A DNA stretch of 7,673 nucleotides from JBFEYJ01 sp041546305 (lineage in GTDB: Bacteria > Pseudomonadota > Gammaproteobacteria > Thiohalomonadales > Thiohalomonadaceae): the NCBI GenBank assembly GCA_041546305.1, contig JBFEWO010000135.1:1-7673 (forward strand). The letters are read 5' to 3'. Shown here piece after piece: positions 1 to 6,644 of this stretch. Numbering within the stretch: the first letter of the stretch is position 1; every line of letters starts with the position of its first letter. The notes below the pieces were generated by a model. It did not search any database and was not told the DNA's origin. It was given only the letters and a program-made list of their open reading frames with translations. The translations under genes and the position numbers were made by a program.

Positions 1-464
1 CCCTTGAGGCCGGGGAAGGCACGGGCTGCCGCCAGAGCAGCTTCGGCGTCGATGTTTTCACCGGCGACGATGCAGCCATTCTGCGCACCCTTCTCCCGCA
101 GAATACGGGTGAGTTTGCGGGTGTCGATATCGGCGATCCCTACAACCTTATTCTTGCGCAGGTACTCATCCAGCGACATTTCGCTGCGCCAGTTGCTCGC
201 CAATAGCGGCAGATCACGAATCACCAGGCCGCTGGCAAAGACACCCGAGGCCTCTTCATCCTCGGCATTAGTGCCGACATTACCGATGTGGGGATAGGTC
301 AGGGTTACGATCTGTCTTGCATAGGACGGATCAGTCAGGATTTCCTGATAGCCGGTGATCGAGGTGTTGAACACCACCTCACCAACGGTCTGCCCCTCAA
401 TACCGATGGACTCACCCCAGAACAGGGTGCCATCTTCCAGGGCCAGCAGGGCCGGTTGCCGCAA
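1..464 (-). CDS. carA: Carbamoyl-phosphate synthase small (glutaminase) subunit, N-terminal part, cut by left edge
   Basis: CarA hydrolyses glutamine and passes ammonia to CarB, which makes carbamoyl phosphate for arginine and pyrimidine synthesis in the cytoplasm. Only the first 154 codons are in the window. They cover most of the N-terminal small-chain domain; the class I glutaminase domain with its catalytic Cys lies beyond position 1. Recognisable blocks are ALLALEDGTLFWGE near residue 5, GEVVFNTSITGYQEILTDPS near 28-47, TYPHIGNVGTNAEDEE, ASGLVIRDLP, ADIDTRKLTRILREKGAQNG and ARAFPGLK at the edge. These follow E. coli CarA without visible gaps. I place the start at TTG (462-464): GGAGG at 470-474 sits 5 nt upstream, and this start gives exactly the E. 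coli N-terminal spacing. A GTG at 474-476 would add four residues but has no Shine-Dalgarno and follows an in-frame TGA two codons upstream. The identity is very secure; the start is likely. carB is expected beyond the left edge but is not seen. Confidence 0.96.
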   Translation of the reverse strand, partial: MRQPALLALEDGTLFWGESIGIEGQTVGEVVFNTSITGYQEILTDPSYARQIVTLTYPHIGNVGTNAEDEEASGVFASGLVIRDLPLLASNWRSEMSLDEYLRKNKVVGIADIDTRKLTRILREKGAQNGCIVAGENIDAEAALAAARAFPGLK

Positions 465-469
465 GGTAA

Positions 470-474
470 CCTCC
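470..474 (-). promoter_or_regulatory. Ribosome binding site that decides the carA TTG start
   Basis: Minus-strand GGAGG is separated by TTACC from TTG at 462-464, which is good Shine-Dalgarno spacing. The alternative GTG (474-476) overlaps this motif and has no purine-rich motif of its own. Starting at TTG also gives a protein that lines up residue for residue with E. coli CarA. Confidence 0.7.
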
Positions 475-490
475 ACGTGTCAGATGTGCA

Positions 491-523
491 AAGCGGGAGG
501 GACCTGTAGGACCCCTCCCGCTT
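491..523 (-). promoter_or_regulatory. Perfect 11-bp hairpin in the carA leader (possible attenuator or RNA control element)
   Basis: AAGCGGGAGGG (491-501) is exactly complementary to CCCTCCCGCTT (513-523), with an 11-nt loop in which CC and GG can pair further around UACA. In the carA transcript this GC-rich stem ends about 17 nt before the Shine-Dalgarno. Only two T residues follow the stem on the minus strand, so it is not a standard intrinsic terminator. A second small dyad, GGCGC-N5-GCGCC at 541-555, lies upstream in the same leader, followed by a pyrimidine-rich TTCCTTTC. The hairpin is seen directly. A role in pyrimidine- or arginine-responsive control, in mRNA stability, or as a weak terminator for the upstream kinase is inference. 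Confidence 0.6.
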
Positions 524-574
524 AGAATAACCGAAAGGAAGGCGCATGACGCGCCGCGTGCCAGAATGCGTGGA

Positions 575-604
575 ATTGTAATAGAAGCCCACCCTCCCTG
601 TCTA
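575..604 (-). promoter_or_regulatory. Candidate sigma-70 promoter for carA
   Basis: On the minus strand TAGACA (599-604) matches five of six bases of TTGACA, and TACAAT (575-580) matches five of six of TATAAT, with an 18-nt spacer. Transcription would start near 568, giving a leader of roughly 100 nt that contains both dyads at 541-555 and 491-523. It lies in the gap between the end of the downstream kinase gene and carA. The assignment rests on consensus matching only. Confidence 0.45.
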
Positions 605-679
605 CGCAGTAGCGACCCGAATAGCCTCTTATGGGTGATTTTCGCTGGTTACGACTCGACTGACACTTCCCGCCGGGAG

Positions 680-707
680 ATATGGCAGTAAAGAAATCGT
701 GCCATAT
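680..707. repeat. Perfect 8-bp inverted repeat with 12-nt spacer after the 647-aa kinase gene
   Basis: ATATGGCA (680-687) and TGCCATAT (700-707) are exact reverse complements. The repeat begins about 13 nt past the kinase stop codon at 721-723. No T-tract follows it on the minus strand, so it is not a classical terminator. It lies about 75 nt upstream of the candidate carA -35 box and could be a protein binding site or an mRNA 3'-end stem-loop. A near palindrome, TCCCGCCGGGA, lies beside it at 668-678. Confidence 0.5.
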
Positions 708-720
708 TCCTCTTCCAGCT

Positions 721-2664
721 TTAGCGTGCTGTCCTGACAGCCCTGAGACAATCAACGATGGCGTGACGAAGCTTTTCGCCTGAGACCGGCTTGCGCAAGA
801 GACGCACGTCAAGCCGAGCGGCCTCACGGGTTCTGTCCTCCGTGGCATCACCGGTTAACAGCAACGCTGAAATTTTACGTTTGCACCGTTTTCTCAGCTC
901 CCGAATCACATCAATGCCAGTTTTAGCGCCAAGACGATAATCGGCGATAATCAGTACTGGGGGGCTCTCCTTGTTGACGATGGCAATAGCCTGCTCAAAA
1001 TCAGCGGCCATGCTCACGGAGTATCCCCACTGGCGCAAACTCATTGCCAGCCCCTCACGAATATCCACCTCATCATCGACGACGAAGATCTCTGCCCCTT
1101 CGTATGGAATCTCCAGTTCCAACTGAGCATCGGGTGTGTCCTGTTTCCTCCCAACCGTCCCCGGGGCCAGCGGTACCTGAACAGTGAAACAGGTTCCCTG
1201 TCCTTCATTAGAATCGACCTGCACAGGATGCCCCAGCAGGGTAGAGAGACGTTTAACTATAGCAAGGCCAAGCCCCAACCCCTCGCGCCTATCACGAGCT
1301 GTATTGCCCAATTGGTGGAATTCTTCGAAGATCTTCTCCCGCTCGCTTTTCTTGATACCGATTCCGGTATCAAGTATCTGAATTCTGGCGACACCATCGG
1401 CACGTCGCACGCCAATCAACACCTTGCCAACTGGTGTATATTTAATAGCATTTGAAATTAGGTTGCGCAGGATGCGGGTCAGCAGTTTTAGGTCGCTGTG
1501 CACGCTCACACTGCTGTGCCCGTATCGCAGGACAATGCCCTTTTCCTCCGCCAGCGGAAGGTGTTCGTTTCTCAGTTGGCGAATGAGATCACCAAGACTG
1601 AATTCAGACAGATCCGGCTGTACCAGACCGGCATCCAGCTTGGAAATATCAAGTAAGGCGCTGAGCATTTCACCCAATCCATCTACCGCCTCCTGCATGC
1701 GAACCGCTATCTCGGCCGCCTCAGACGGGAGCTCATAGTTGACCAGCAGGTGGGCCAGCAGATGCATTGCCTGGATAGGTTGGCGTAGATCATGGCTGGC
1801 TGTGGCAAGAAAGCGTGTTTTTGCCTGGCTTTCGCGCTCCGCCAGCTGACGCGCCGCTTGCAGTTCTGCCTCGTAGCGCAGATGCTGGGCTTCAGAGCGT
1901 ATCCGTTCAGTGATATCACGGCAGAAAACCAGAAAATCTCCACTCGGCGACCAGTAAGAGGTACTGATTTCCACATCGATGATTGTGTCATCCTTTCTGC
2001 GATGGCGGGTCTCAAAGCGGGCGAATCCTTGCTGAATCACCTGCTGGATATGACTGGCCGTCTGCTGCGGATTTTCTTCCGCTTCCAACCTGGAGATATG
2101 CATTCCTAACAACTCTTCTCTGGGATATCCGGAGATGGTGCAGAATGCCTGATTGACATCCCTGAGCGTCCCGTCGATCCCCATGATCCAGAACCCTTCC
2201 TGGGAGGTGGCAAGTAACTTGGCATAACGGTCAGCCTGAAGCTGGCCAGACTGCTCTGCCCGCTTTCGCTCACTGATATCGTGGGAGTGGACAACCACAC
2301 CTACGATTGCACCCTGATGGTCGCGCAAGGGTATTTTTATGACCTGAAAACAACGCATTCCGTTTGCTCCTGGGACGTACTCCTCCCCAATAACTGTTTC
2401 ACCGGTTTCCAGAACATGGCGATCTGAGTGCCTACACAGCTCCGCCTGGTGAGCGGACATCACCTCCAAATCGCTACGGCCAATGACCTCCTTTTCGCAC
2501 TTTCCTGTCACCTGTAGAAATGTTGCATTGCAAGCCACGTAGACCAGATTGATATCCTTAACGGAAATCGCATCCGGTGAAGCATCTACCATGGCCCTCA
2601 GCAGGTCTGGCGATGTCACAGGCACAGAGCGATGCAGAGCATCCTTTGTCAAAACAGGGATCAT
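721..2664 (-). CDS. Soluble PAS-PAS hybrid histidine kinase with C-terminal receiver (647-aa paralogue)
   Basis: This is a cytoplasmic sensor kinase that should autophosphorylate on His and pass the phosphate to its own receiver. PAS domain 1 is about residues 25-135 (ACNATFLQ, then HDISERK) and PAS domain 2 about 145-255 (NQAFCTISGY, RHRRKDDTIIDVE, FCRDITER). A charged helical linker runs from about 252 to 285. HisKA carries ASHDLRQP with His291. The HATPase has N401/N405 in the N box, DTGIGI with Asp432, and GLGLGL from 462. The receiver spans about 523-640: acidic Asp530/Asp531, phosphoacceptor Asp575 in ADYRLG, Thr604 and Lys625, all intact. There is no signal peptide or membrane segment. 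The ATG start follows AAGGAG at a slightly long spacing. It is a close paralogue of the gene at 2963-4900, in tandem and same orientation, separated by 298 nt. The sensed signal and the phosphotransfer partner cannot be told from sequence; no output domain is present. Confidence 0.93.
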   Translation of the reverse strand: MIPVLTKDALHRSVPVTSPDLLRAMVDASPDAISVKDINLVYVACNATFLQVTGKCEKEVIGRSDLEVMSAHQAELCRHSDRHVLETGETVIGEEYVPGANGMRCFQVIKIPLRDHQGAIVGVVVHSHDISERKRAEQSGQLQADRYAKLLATSQEGFWIMGIDGTLRDVNQAFCTISGYPREELLGMHISRLEAEENPQQTASHIQQVIQQGFARFETRHRRKDDTIIDVEISTSYWSPSGDFLVFCRDITERIRSEAQHLRYEAELQAARQLAERESQAKTRFLATASHDLRQPIQAMHLLAHLLVNYELPSEAAEIAVRMQEAVDGLGEMLSALLDISKLDAGLVQPDLSEFSLGDLIRQLRNEHLPLAEEKGIVLRYGHSSVSVHSDLKLLTRILRNLISNAIKYTPVGKVLIGVRRADGVARIQILDTGIGIKKSEREKIFEEFHQLGNTARDRREGLGLGLAIVKRLSTLLGHPVQVDSNEGQGTCFTVQVPLAPGTVGRKQDTPDAQLELEIPYEGAEIFVVDDEVDIREGLAMSLRQWGYSVSMAADFEQAIAIVNKESPPVLIIADYRLGAKTGIDVIRELRKRCKRKISALLLTGDATEDRTREAARLDVRLLRKPVSGEKLRHAIVDCLRAVRTAR

Positions 2665-2743
2665 GAAATGGAGCTCTCCTTGCTGTCGTCCCGCTCAGGG
2701 ACGGACTTTTGTTGTTTACCTTATTATTCATGCAGGATAGACC

Positions 2744-2773
2744 ATAGTTTCTGCTTCGCCATGGCTATGACAA
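2744..2773 (-). promoter_or_regulatory. Weak candidate promoter for the 647-aa kinase gene
   Basis: On the minus strand TTGTCA (2768-2773) matches five of six bases of the -35 consensus. After 18 nt comes AACTAT (2744-2749), which matches only three of six of the -10 consensus. The site lies just downstream of the terminator-like hairpin at 2787-2817 and about 80 nt before the start codon, where a promoter for this gene would be expected. The poor -10 makes the call tentative. Confidence 0.25.
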
Positions 2774-2817
2774 AACCGAAACAAAATCCTGCCCTAGCCA
2801 GCCCTTGTGAGGCAGGA
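2772..2817 (-). terminator. Probable intrinsic terminator between the two kinase genes
   Basis: On the minus strand TCCTGCC (2811-2817) and GGCAGGA (2787-2793) form a 7-bp stem around a 17-nt loop, followed at once by the T-rich tract TTTTGTTTCGGTTTT (2786-2772). The long loop is suboptimal. It lies about 145 nt past the stop of the upstream kinase gene (2963-4900), so that gene would be transcribed separately from its paralogue. The other sequence in the 2665-2962 gap holds no convincing coding region. Confidence 0.5.
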
Positions 2818-2962
2818 GAGAGTCGAAGGCCGTGAGGAGTGTTGAGAACGAAATCGTTGCTGCGGAAAATAACTGAAAAACCAGAAGTGGGCGTTATTGC
2901 CTGGAACAGGGTATACGCTGTTGAAAAAAGGGCGGGGTATTAAAAATCACCTGTCAGCACAC

Positions 2963-4900
2963 TCACCGCACAGTACTTAGGCAATCGACCACAGCATGAC
3001 GGAGCTGGTTGGCGGTGATGGGTTTGCACAGCAAGTGAACACCATGACGAATCGCTTCGTTCGCCCGCTCATCAGTGGTATCCCCTGTCAGTAACAGGGC
3101 CGGGATCTCGGATTGATACTGCTCTCTCAGCGCCTTGATGACATCAATGCCGGTCCGTACACCCAATCGGTAATCGGCAATGACCAGCACGGGCCGACCG
3201 TCTCCACTGGCCGTGTGCATGGCCTGTTCGTAATCTGCAGCAACACTCACGTTATAACCCCAGTGTTTAAGATTCAGTTCCAGTCCCTCCCGTATGTCGA
3301 TCTCATCTTCGACCACGAGAATCTCAGCACCTACATGGGGGAGTGGGATATGCGATGCCGGTTCAGGAAGCCACTCATCCCGATCTTCTATGGCTGAAGC
3401 CAGCGGAACAAGGATACTGAAACAGGAGCCACGTCCAGACCGGGATGCCACTTCCACGGTATGGCCCAACAGCCTGACCAGGCGACTGACAATGGCCAAC
3501 CCCAGCCCCAGGCCCTCACGCCGATCACGCGCCGTGTTACCCAGTTGATGGAACTCGTCAAAGATTCTTTCGAGTTCATCCTCCCTAATCCCAATCCCGG
3601 TATCAATCACCTGAATTCGCATATGGTCACCAGAGCGCCGCACACCAATGAGAATGCTCCCGGATTGCGTATATTTGATCGCATTCGAAAGCAGGTTGCG
3701 CAGGATTCGTGTCAGCAAATGCTGATCACTACGCAGAAAAACACTGCTATAAACGGAGCGAAGTTCGATCCCCCGCTGCTTGGCCAAGGGCAAATGCTCA
3801 CTGACCAGTTGCAGAACCAGATCATTGAGTCGGAATTCCGAGATCTCTGGCTTAATCAGGCCCGCATCCAGTTTGGAAATATCAAGCAAGGCCGTGAGCA
3901 TTTCACCCAGCCCCTCAACGGCCTCTTTGACACGAAAGGCAATTTCGGCTGATTCCTGAGGTAACTCTGTGTTAACCAGCAAATCGGATAGCAGCTGTAT
4001 GGCCTGGATAGGTTGCCGTAAATCGTGGCTGGCCGTTGCCAGAAAACGCGTTTTTGCCCGACTTTCACTTTCGGCCAGCTTGCGCGCTTCCTGCAGTTTC
4101 TCCTCGTAGCGTCTCCGCTCTGACTCCGCGCGGGTCCGTTCGGTCATATCCCGGCAAAAACCCAAGAACTCGCCCCGCTGAGGCATAAAAGAGGTAGTGA
4201 CCTCAACATCAATAATGGTCCCGTCCTTGCGCCGGTGACGGGTCGAAAAACGATCGAATCCTTTTTGCATGATGGCCTGAATGTGACGGGCGGTCTCTTC
4301 GGGAGTCTCTACGGCTTCAAGTTCGGGAATACGCATCCTGAGCAACTCATCCCTGGTGTAGCCGCTCATATTGCAATAGCCCTGATTCACATCCAGAAGC
4401 GCACCGCTGGTATCTACGAGCCAAAAGCCATCAACCGTGGTATTCAGCAGGGTGAGATAACGCTCCGCCTGGCGCCCGACAGACTCCTGCGCCGTTTTTT
4501 GTTCCGTGATATCGCGTGTTGTCATCACCAATCCCTGAACATTTCCTTCCCTATCGCGCCATGGAGCCTTGATAACATGAAACCAGCGTCTTCCCCGCCG
4601 GGTGTCAACATGCTCCTCACCCTCGAGCGTCTCCCCTGTTTCCAGAACACTTCGGTCGCTCTGACCACACAGCTCTGCCGCTTGCGCTTCAGCCAGGTCG
4701 CTATCCGTTTTGCCAATAACCTCCTCTTCACTGCGGCCTATCATCTGCAAAAAAGCGGCATTACAGGCGAGATACTCAAGCTGGCTGTTTTTGACCGCCA
4801 CAGCGTCCAATGAAGCATCCGCAAGAGTTTTTAACAGCTCCATAGATGATGCGAATTCTTGCAAGGAATGCCGTGCGCCGCGACCTGAATCTGTAGTCAT
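2963..4900 (-). CDS. Soluble PAS-PAS hybrid histidine kinase with C-terminal receiver (645-aa paralogue)
   Basis: It has the same architecture as its downstream neighbour. PAS 1 is about residues 24-135 (ACNAAFLQMIG, TRDITEQK) and PAS 2 about 146-256 (NQGYCNMSGY, RHRRKDGTIIDVE, FCRDMTER), followed by a charged helix at about 253-286. HisKA has ASHDLRQP with His292. The HATPase has N402/N406, DTGIGI with Asp433, and GLGLGL from 463. The receiver is about 524-642, with Glu531/Asp532, phosphoacceptor Asp576, Thr605 and Lys626. All expected catalytic residues are present, so it should be active. No membrane segment is seen, so it should sense a cytoplasmic signal. Across the phosphoacceptor helices 55 of 69 residues match the paralogue, but across PAS 1 only about 59 of 112. 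The ATG start has a poor Shine-Dalgarno. A second ATG 11 nt upstream is out of frame and ends after four codons at a TGA overlapping the true start. Met20 is a possible alternative start. An extended -10 promoter lies about 75 nt upstream. Its ligand and partner are unknown. Confidence 0.93.
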   Translation of the reverse strand: MTTDSGRGARHSLQEFASSMELLKTLADASLDAVAVKNSQLEYLACNAAFLQMIGRSEEEVIGKTDSDLAEAQAAELCGQSDRSVLETGETLEGEEHVDTRRGRRWFHVIKAPWRDREGNVQGLVMTTRDITEQKTAQESVGRQAERYLTLLNTTVDGFWLVDTSGALLDVNQGYCNMSGYTRDELLRMRIPELEAVETPEETARHIQAIMQKGFDRFSTRHRRKDGTIIDVEVTTSFMPQRGEFLGFCRDMTERTRAESERRRYEEKLQEARKLAESESRAKTRFLATASHDLRQPIQAIQLLSDLLVNTELPQESAEIAFRVKEAVEGLGEMLTALLDISKLDAGLIKPEISEFRLNDLVLQLVSEHLPLAKQRGIELRSVYSSVFLRSDQHLLTRILRNLLSNAIKYTQSGSILIGVRRSGDHMRIQVIDTGIGIREDELERIFDEFHQLGNTARDRREGLGLGLAIVSRLVRLLGHTVEVASRSGRGSCFSILVPLASAIEDRDEWLPEPASHIPLPHVGAEILVVEDEIDIREGLELNLKHWGYNVSVAADYEQAMHTASGDGRPVLVIADYRLGVRTGIDVIKALREQYQSEIPALLLTGDTTDERANEAIRHGVHLLCKPITANQLRHAVVDCLSTVR

Positions 4901-4924
4901 TGGAGAACCATCAGCCTGATTATA

Positions 4925-4944
4925 GGGCGGACGTTAACACGCCC
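4925..4944. repeat. Small dyad in the untranslated leader of the 645-aa kinase gene
   Basis: GGGCG (4925-4929) and CGCCC (4940-4944) flank a 10-nt interval that contains the palindrome GTTAAC. The dyad lies between the extended -10 element and the start codon, so it could be an operator or a leader hairpin. With only 5 bp in the stem, chance cannot be excluded. Confidence 0.35.
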
Positions 4945-4975
4945 TGATAACCCGGTAAAACAGCAAAACAAATTT

Positions 4976-4984
4976 ACTATATCA
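4976..4984 (-). promoter_or_regulatory. Extended -10 promoter for the 645-aa kinase gene
   Basis: The minus strand reads TGATATAGT, which fits the extended -10 form TGnTATAAT with one mismatch. No good -35 box lies 16-18 nt upstream, which is typical of extended -10 promoters; a TTGATA further upstream has a spacer of 21 nt to TATAGT, which is too long. Transcription would start near 4969, leaving a leader of about 70 nt. The surrounding sequence is AT-rich compared with the genes. Confidence 0.45.
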
Positions 4985-5083
4985 GTAAGTGCTGAAGTGA
5001 TTTATCAAAAAAGCTCCCGCACATCACATCAGTAAACACGTCTCGCGTTGAACAGCTAAGTAGCAATCCTTACCTGCAGAAAG

Positions 5084-5114
5084 AAAAAAGCCGTTCATTT
5101 GAACGGCCTTTTTT
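5084..5114 (-). terminator. Strong intrinsic terminator downstream of thrC
   Basis: GCCGTTC (5090-5096) and GAACGGC (5101-5107) form a perfect 7-bp stem with a four-base loop. On the minus strand six T residues (5089-5084) follow immediately, about 27 nt after the thrC stop codon. The plus strand also has a six-T tract after one extra C (5109-5114), so the element could act in both directions. It separates thrC from the kinase genes. Confidence 0.93.
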
Positions 5115-5133
5115 CTGAACTCGTTAGCTACGA

Positions 5134-6603
5134 TTATATGAAGCTTAGGATCTCCTGCTCGATATCTGCCTTGTCGATGATGGTGCTCTGCGCGATGGGC
5201 TTGTTAAAGAGAGCGCTGATCATCGCCGGGATTTTGATATTGGCCTTTTTCGCGATGGACTCCAAGGCATCGATATCATGAGTGTCCACCTCGCCGGTAA
5301 GGGCATTGGCAATCACCGGGGAAAACTTGGTCCACTCGGCGGTAGAGTAGACAATAGTCTTCATTGCCTCATCACGGCAGGTTTCGTAGGCCTTGAAACA
5401 GGTGGCGGTGTGCGGGTCCATCAGATAGCCGGAGGCAAAGGCCTCCTTGATGTAACGCTTACCCTCCTCATCGTCGCAGAAGTCGGCGGCAAAGATCGTC
5501 TGCAACTGCGCCAATTCGTCAGAGGTCAGCTCATAGTGGTTCTCGTCATCGAGCTGCCGCATCAGCACTTTGGTGCGCTCGGCACCGAACAGATCGAACA
5601 GCACTCGCTCGATGTTGGAGGATTTGAGGATGTCCATCGCCGGCGAGGTGGTTGGTATCACTGCACGATCACGCAGATCGTAGCGGCCGGTCTTGATCAG
5701 CTGGGTCAGCACGTTGTTGTTGTTCGAGGCGATCAGGATTTTCGCTACCGGCAGGCCCATCTTCATCGCATAGTAACCGCCGAGGGCGTTGCCGAAGTTA
5801 CCGCTTGGCACATCTAGGTACACCTTGTCGCCCAGTGCGATCGCCCCCTGGCGCACCAGTTCCAGGTAGGAGTGAATGTGGTAGACGGTCTGGAAGATGA
5901 TGCGGCCGAAATTCACCGAGTTGGCAGCGGAGAGGTAGATCTGCTTTTCCTTCAGCTTCGCCTTGAAGGTGTCGGAACCGAGCAGACGCTTGAGCGCCCC
6001 CTGGGCATCGTCAAAGTCGCCCTTGATTCCGATCACCTTCAGGTTGGCCGCATCCTCGGTCACCATCTGCAGACGCTGCACGTCAGAGGTGCCGCCATCC
6101 GGATACATGCAGGCCACCTGCACGTTGACTCTATTTTTGAAGGTTTCCAGTGCCGCCGGGCCGGTATCGCCGGAGGTGGCAGCCAGGATCAGGTAGTTCT
6201 CGTTGCGCTGCTGTGCCAATGCCGAGAGCACGACGCCGAATGGCTGCAACGCCATGTCCTTGAAAGCGCGGGTGGGACCGTGCCAGAGTTCACTGACATA
6301 GAGGTCTTCCTTCACCTTTACCACCGGTACCGGGTAGGCCGGATCGTCGAAATCGTCGTACAGCGCCAGGGCTTGCTCGATCACCTCTGACTCGATGTCG
6401 ATATCAAAGGCGGCAAGGATGTCGCGTGCCAGGCTTTTGTAGTCTGCATCGAGGTGATCGGCCAGGAAAGAGGCGCCCAGCACCGGCAGTGACTCGGGCG
6501 AATAGATACCGCCGAAGGAGGACATGGGATTGAGGATCGCCTGAGAAAAGGTAACCTTCAGGGGATGCTGGCCGTCGTTGCCACGGGTTTCGATAAAATT
6601 CAC
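5134..6603 (-). CDS. thrC: Threonine synthase, long form (PLP-dependent)
   Basis: ThrC converts O-phosphohomoserine to threonine and phosphate, the last step of threonine synthesis, in the cytoplasm. The 489-aa product is of the longer threonine synthase type (similar in layout to the Corynebacterium enzyme of about 480 aa) rather than the 428-aa E. coli enzyme. The N-terminal domain starts FIETRGNDGQ, with SFGGIYSPE near residue 30. The PLP-binding Lys is Lys115 in HGPTRAFKDMALQ. ATSGDTGPAALE (142-153) and PSGNFGNALGG (266-276) are the phosphate-binding loops of fold-type II PLP enzymes. SPAMDILKSSNIERVLFDL (320-338) and DPHTA (396-400) are further family signatures. Translation starts at GTG (6601-6603), preceded by a weak AGGT; no better start is seen. 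A perfect -10 box lies about 40 nt upstream, and a strong terminator follows. hom, its frequent partner, is not beside it; recJ lies upstream on the same strand, 100 nt away. Confidence 0.96.
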   Translation of the reverse strand: MNFIETRGNDGQHPLKVTFSQAILNPMSSFGGIYSPESLPVLGASFLADHLDADYKSLARDILAAFDIDIESEVIEQALALYDDFDDPAYPVPVVKVKEDLYVSELWHGPTRAFKDMALQPFGVVLSALAQQRNENYLILAATSGDTGPAALETFKNRVNVQVACMYPDGGTSDVQRLQMVTEDAANLKVIGIKGDFDDAQGALKRLLGSDTFKAKLKEKQIYLSAANSVNFGRIIFQTVYHIHSYLELVRQGAIALGDKVYLDVPSGNFGNALGGYYAMKMGLPVAKILIASNNNNVLTQLIKTGRYDLRDRAVIPTTSPAMDILKSSNIERVLFDLFGAERTKVLMRQLDDENHYELTSDELAQLQTIFAADFCDDEEGKRYIKEAFASGYLMDPHTATCFKAYETCRDEAMKTIVYSTAEWTKFSPVIANALTGEVDTHDIDALESIAKKANIKIPAMISALFNKPIAQSTIIDKADIEQEILSFI

Positions 6604-6644
6604 GTTGTTACCTAGTTGCGCTTACGGTTGACGAATAGCCAGGC

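Noticed and set aside
335..592. Minus-strand 85-codon frame running through the carA leader hairpin, considered as a leader peptide
   Set aside because: It overlaps about 130 nt of carA in another frame, has no clear Shine-Dalgarno, and shows no run of regulatory codons such as arginine.
2549..2835. Overlapping short plus-strand frames across the start of the 647-aa kinase gene and the gap
   Set aside because: They largely overlap real coding sequence on the other strand, and neither has a convincing ribosome binding site or recognisable product.
4235..4813. Plus-strand open frame of 192 codons opposite the 645-aa kinase gene
   Set aside because: It is an antisense shadow of PAS-coding sequence with no domain and no promoter or ribosome binding site.
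721..4900. Possibility that one kinase is a degraded pseudogene copy
   Set aside because: Both frames are uninterrupted, nearly equal in length, and retain all catalytic and phosphoacceptor residues.
5278..6390. Two long plus-strand open frames (about 172-179 codons) opposite thrC
   Set aside because: They are antisense shadows of a well-conserved gene. Their sequences are low-complexity, Val/Gly/His-rich and show no recognisable domain.
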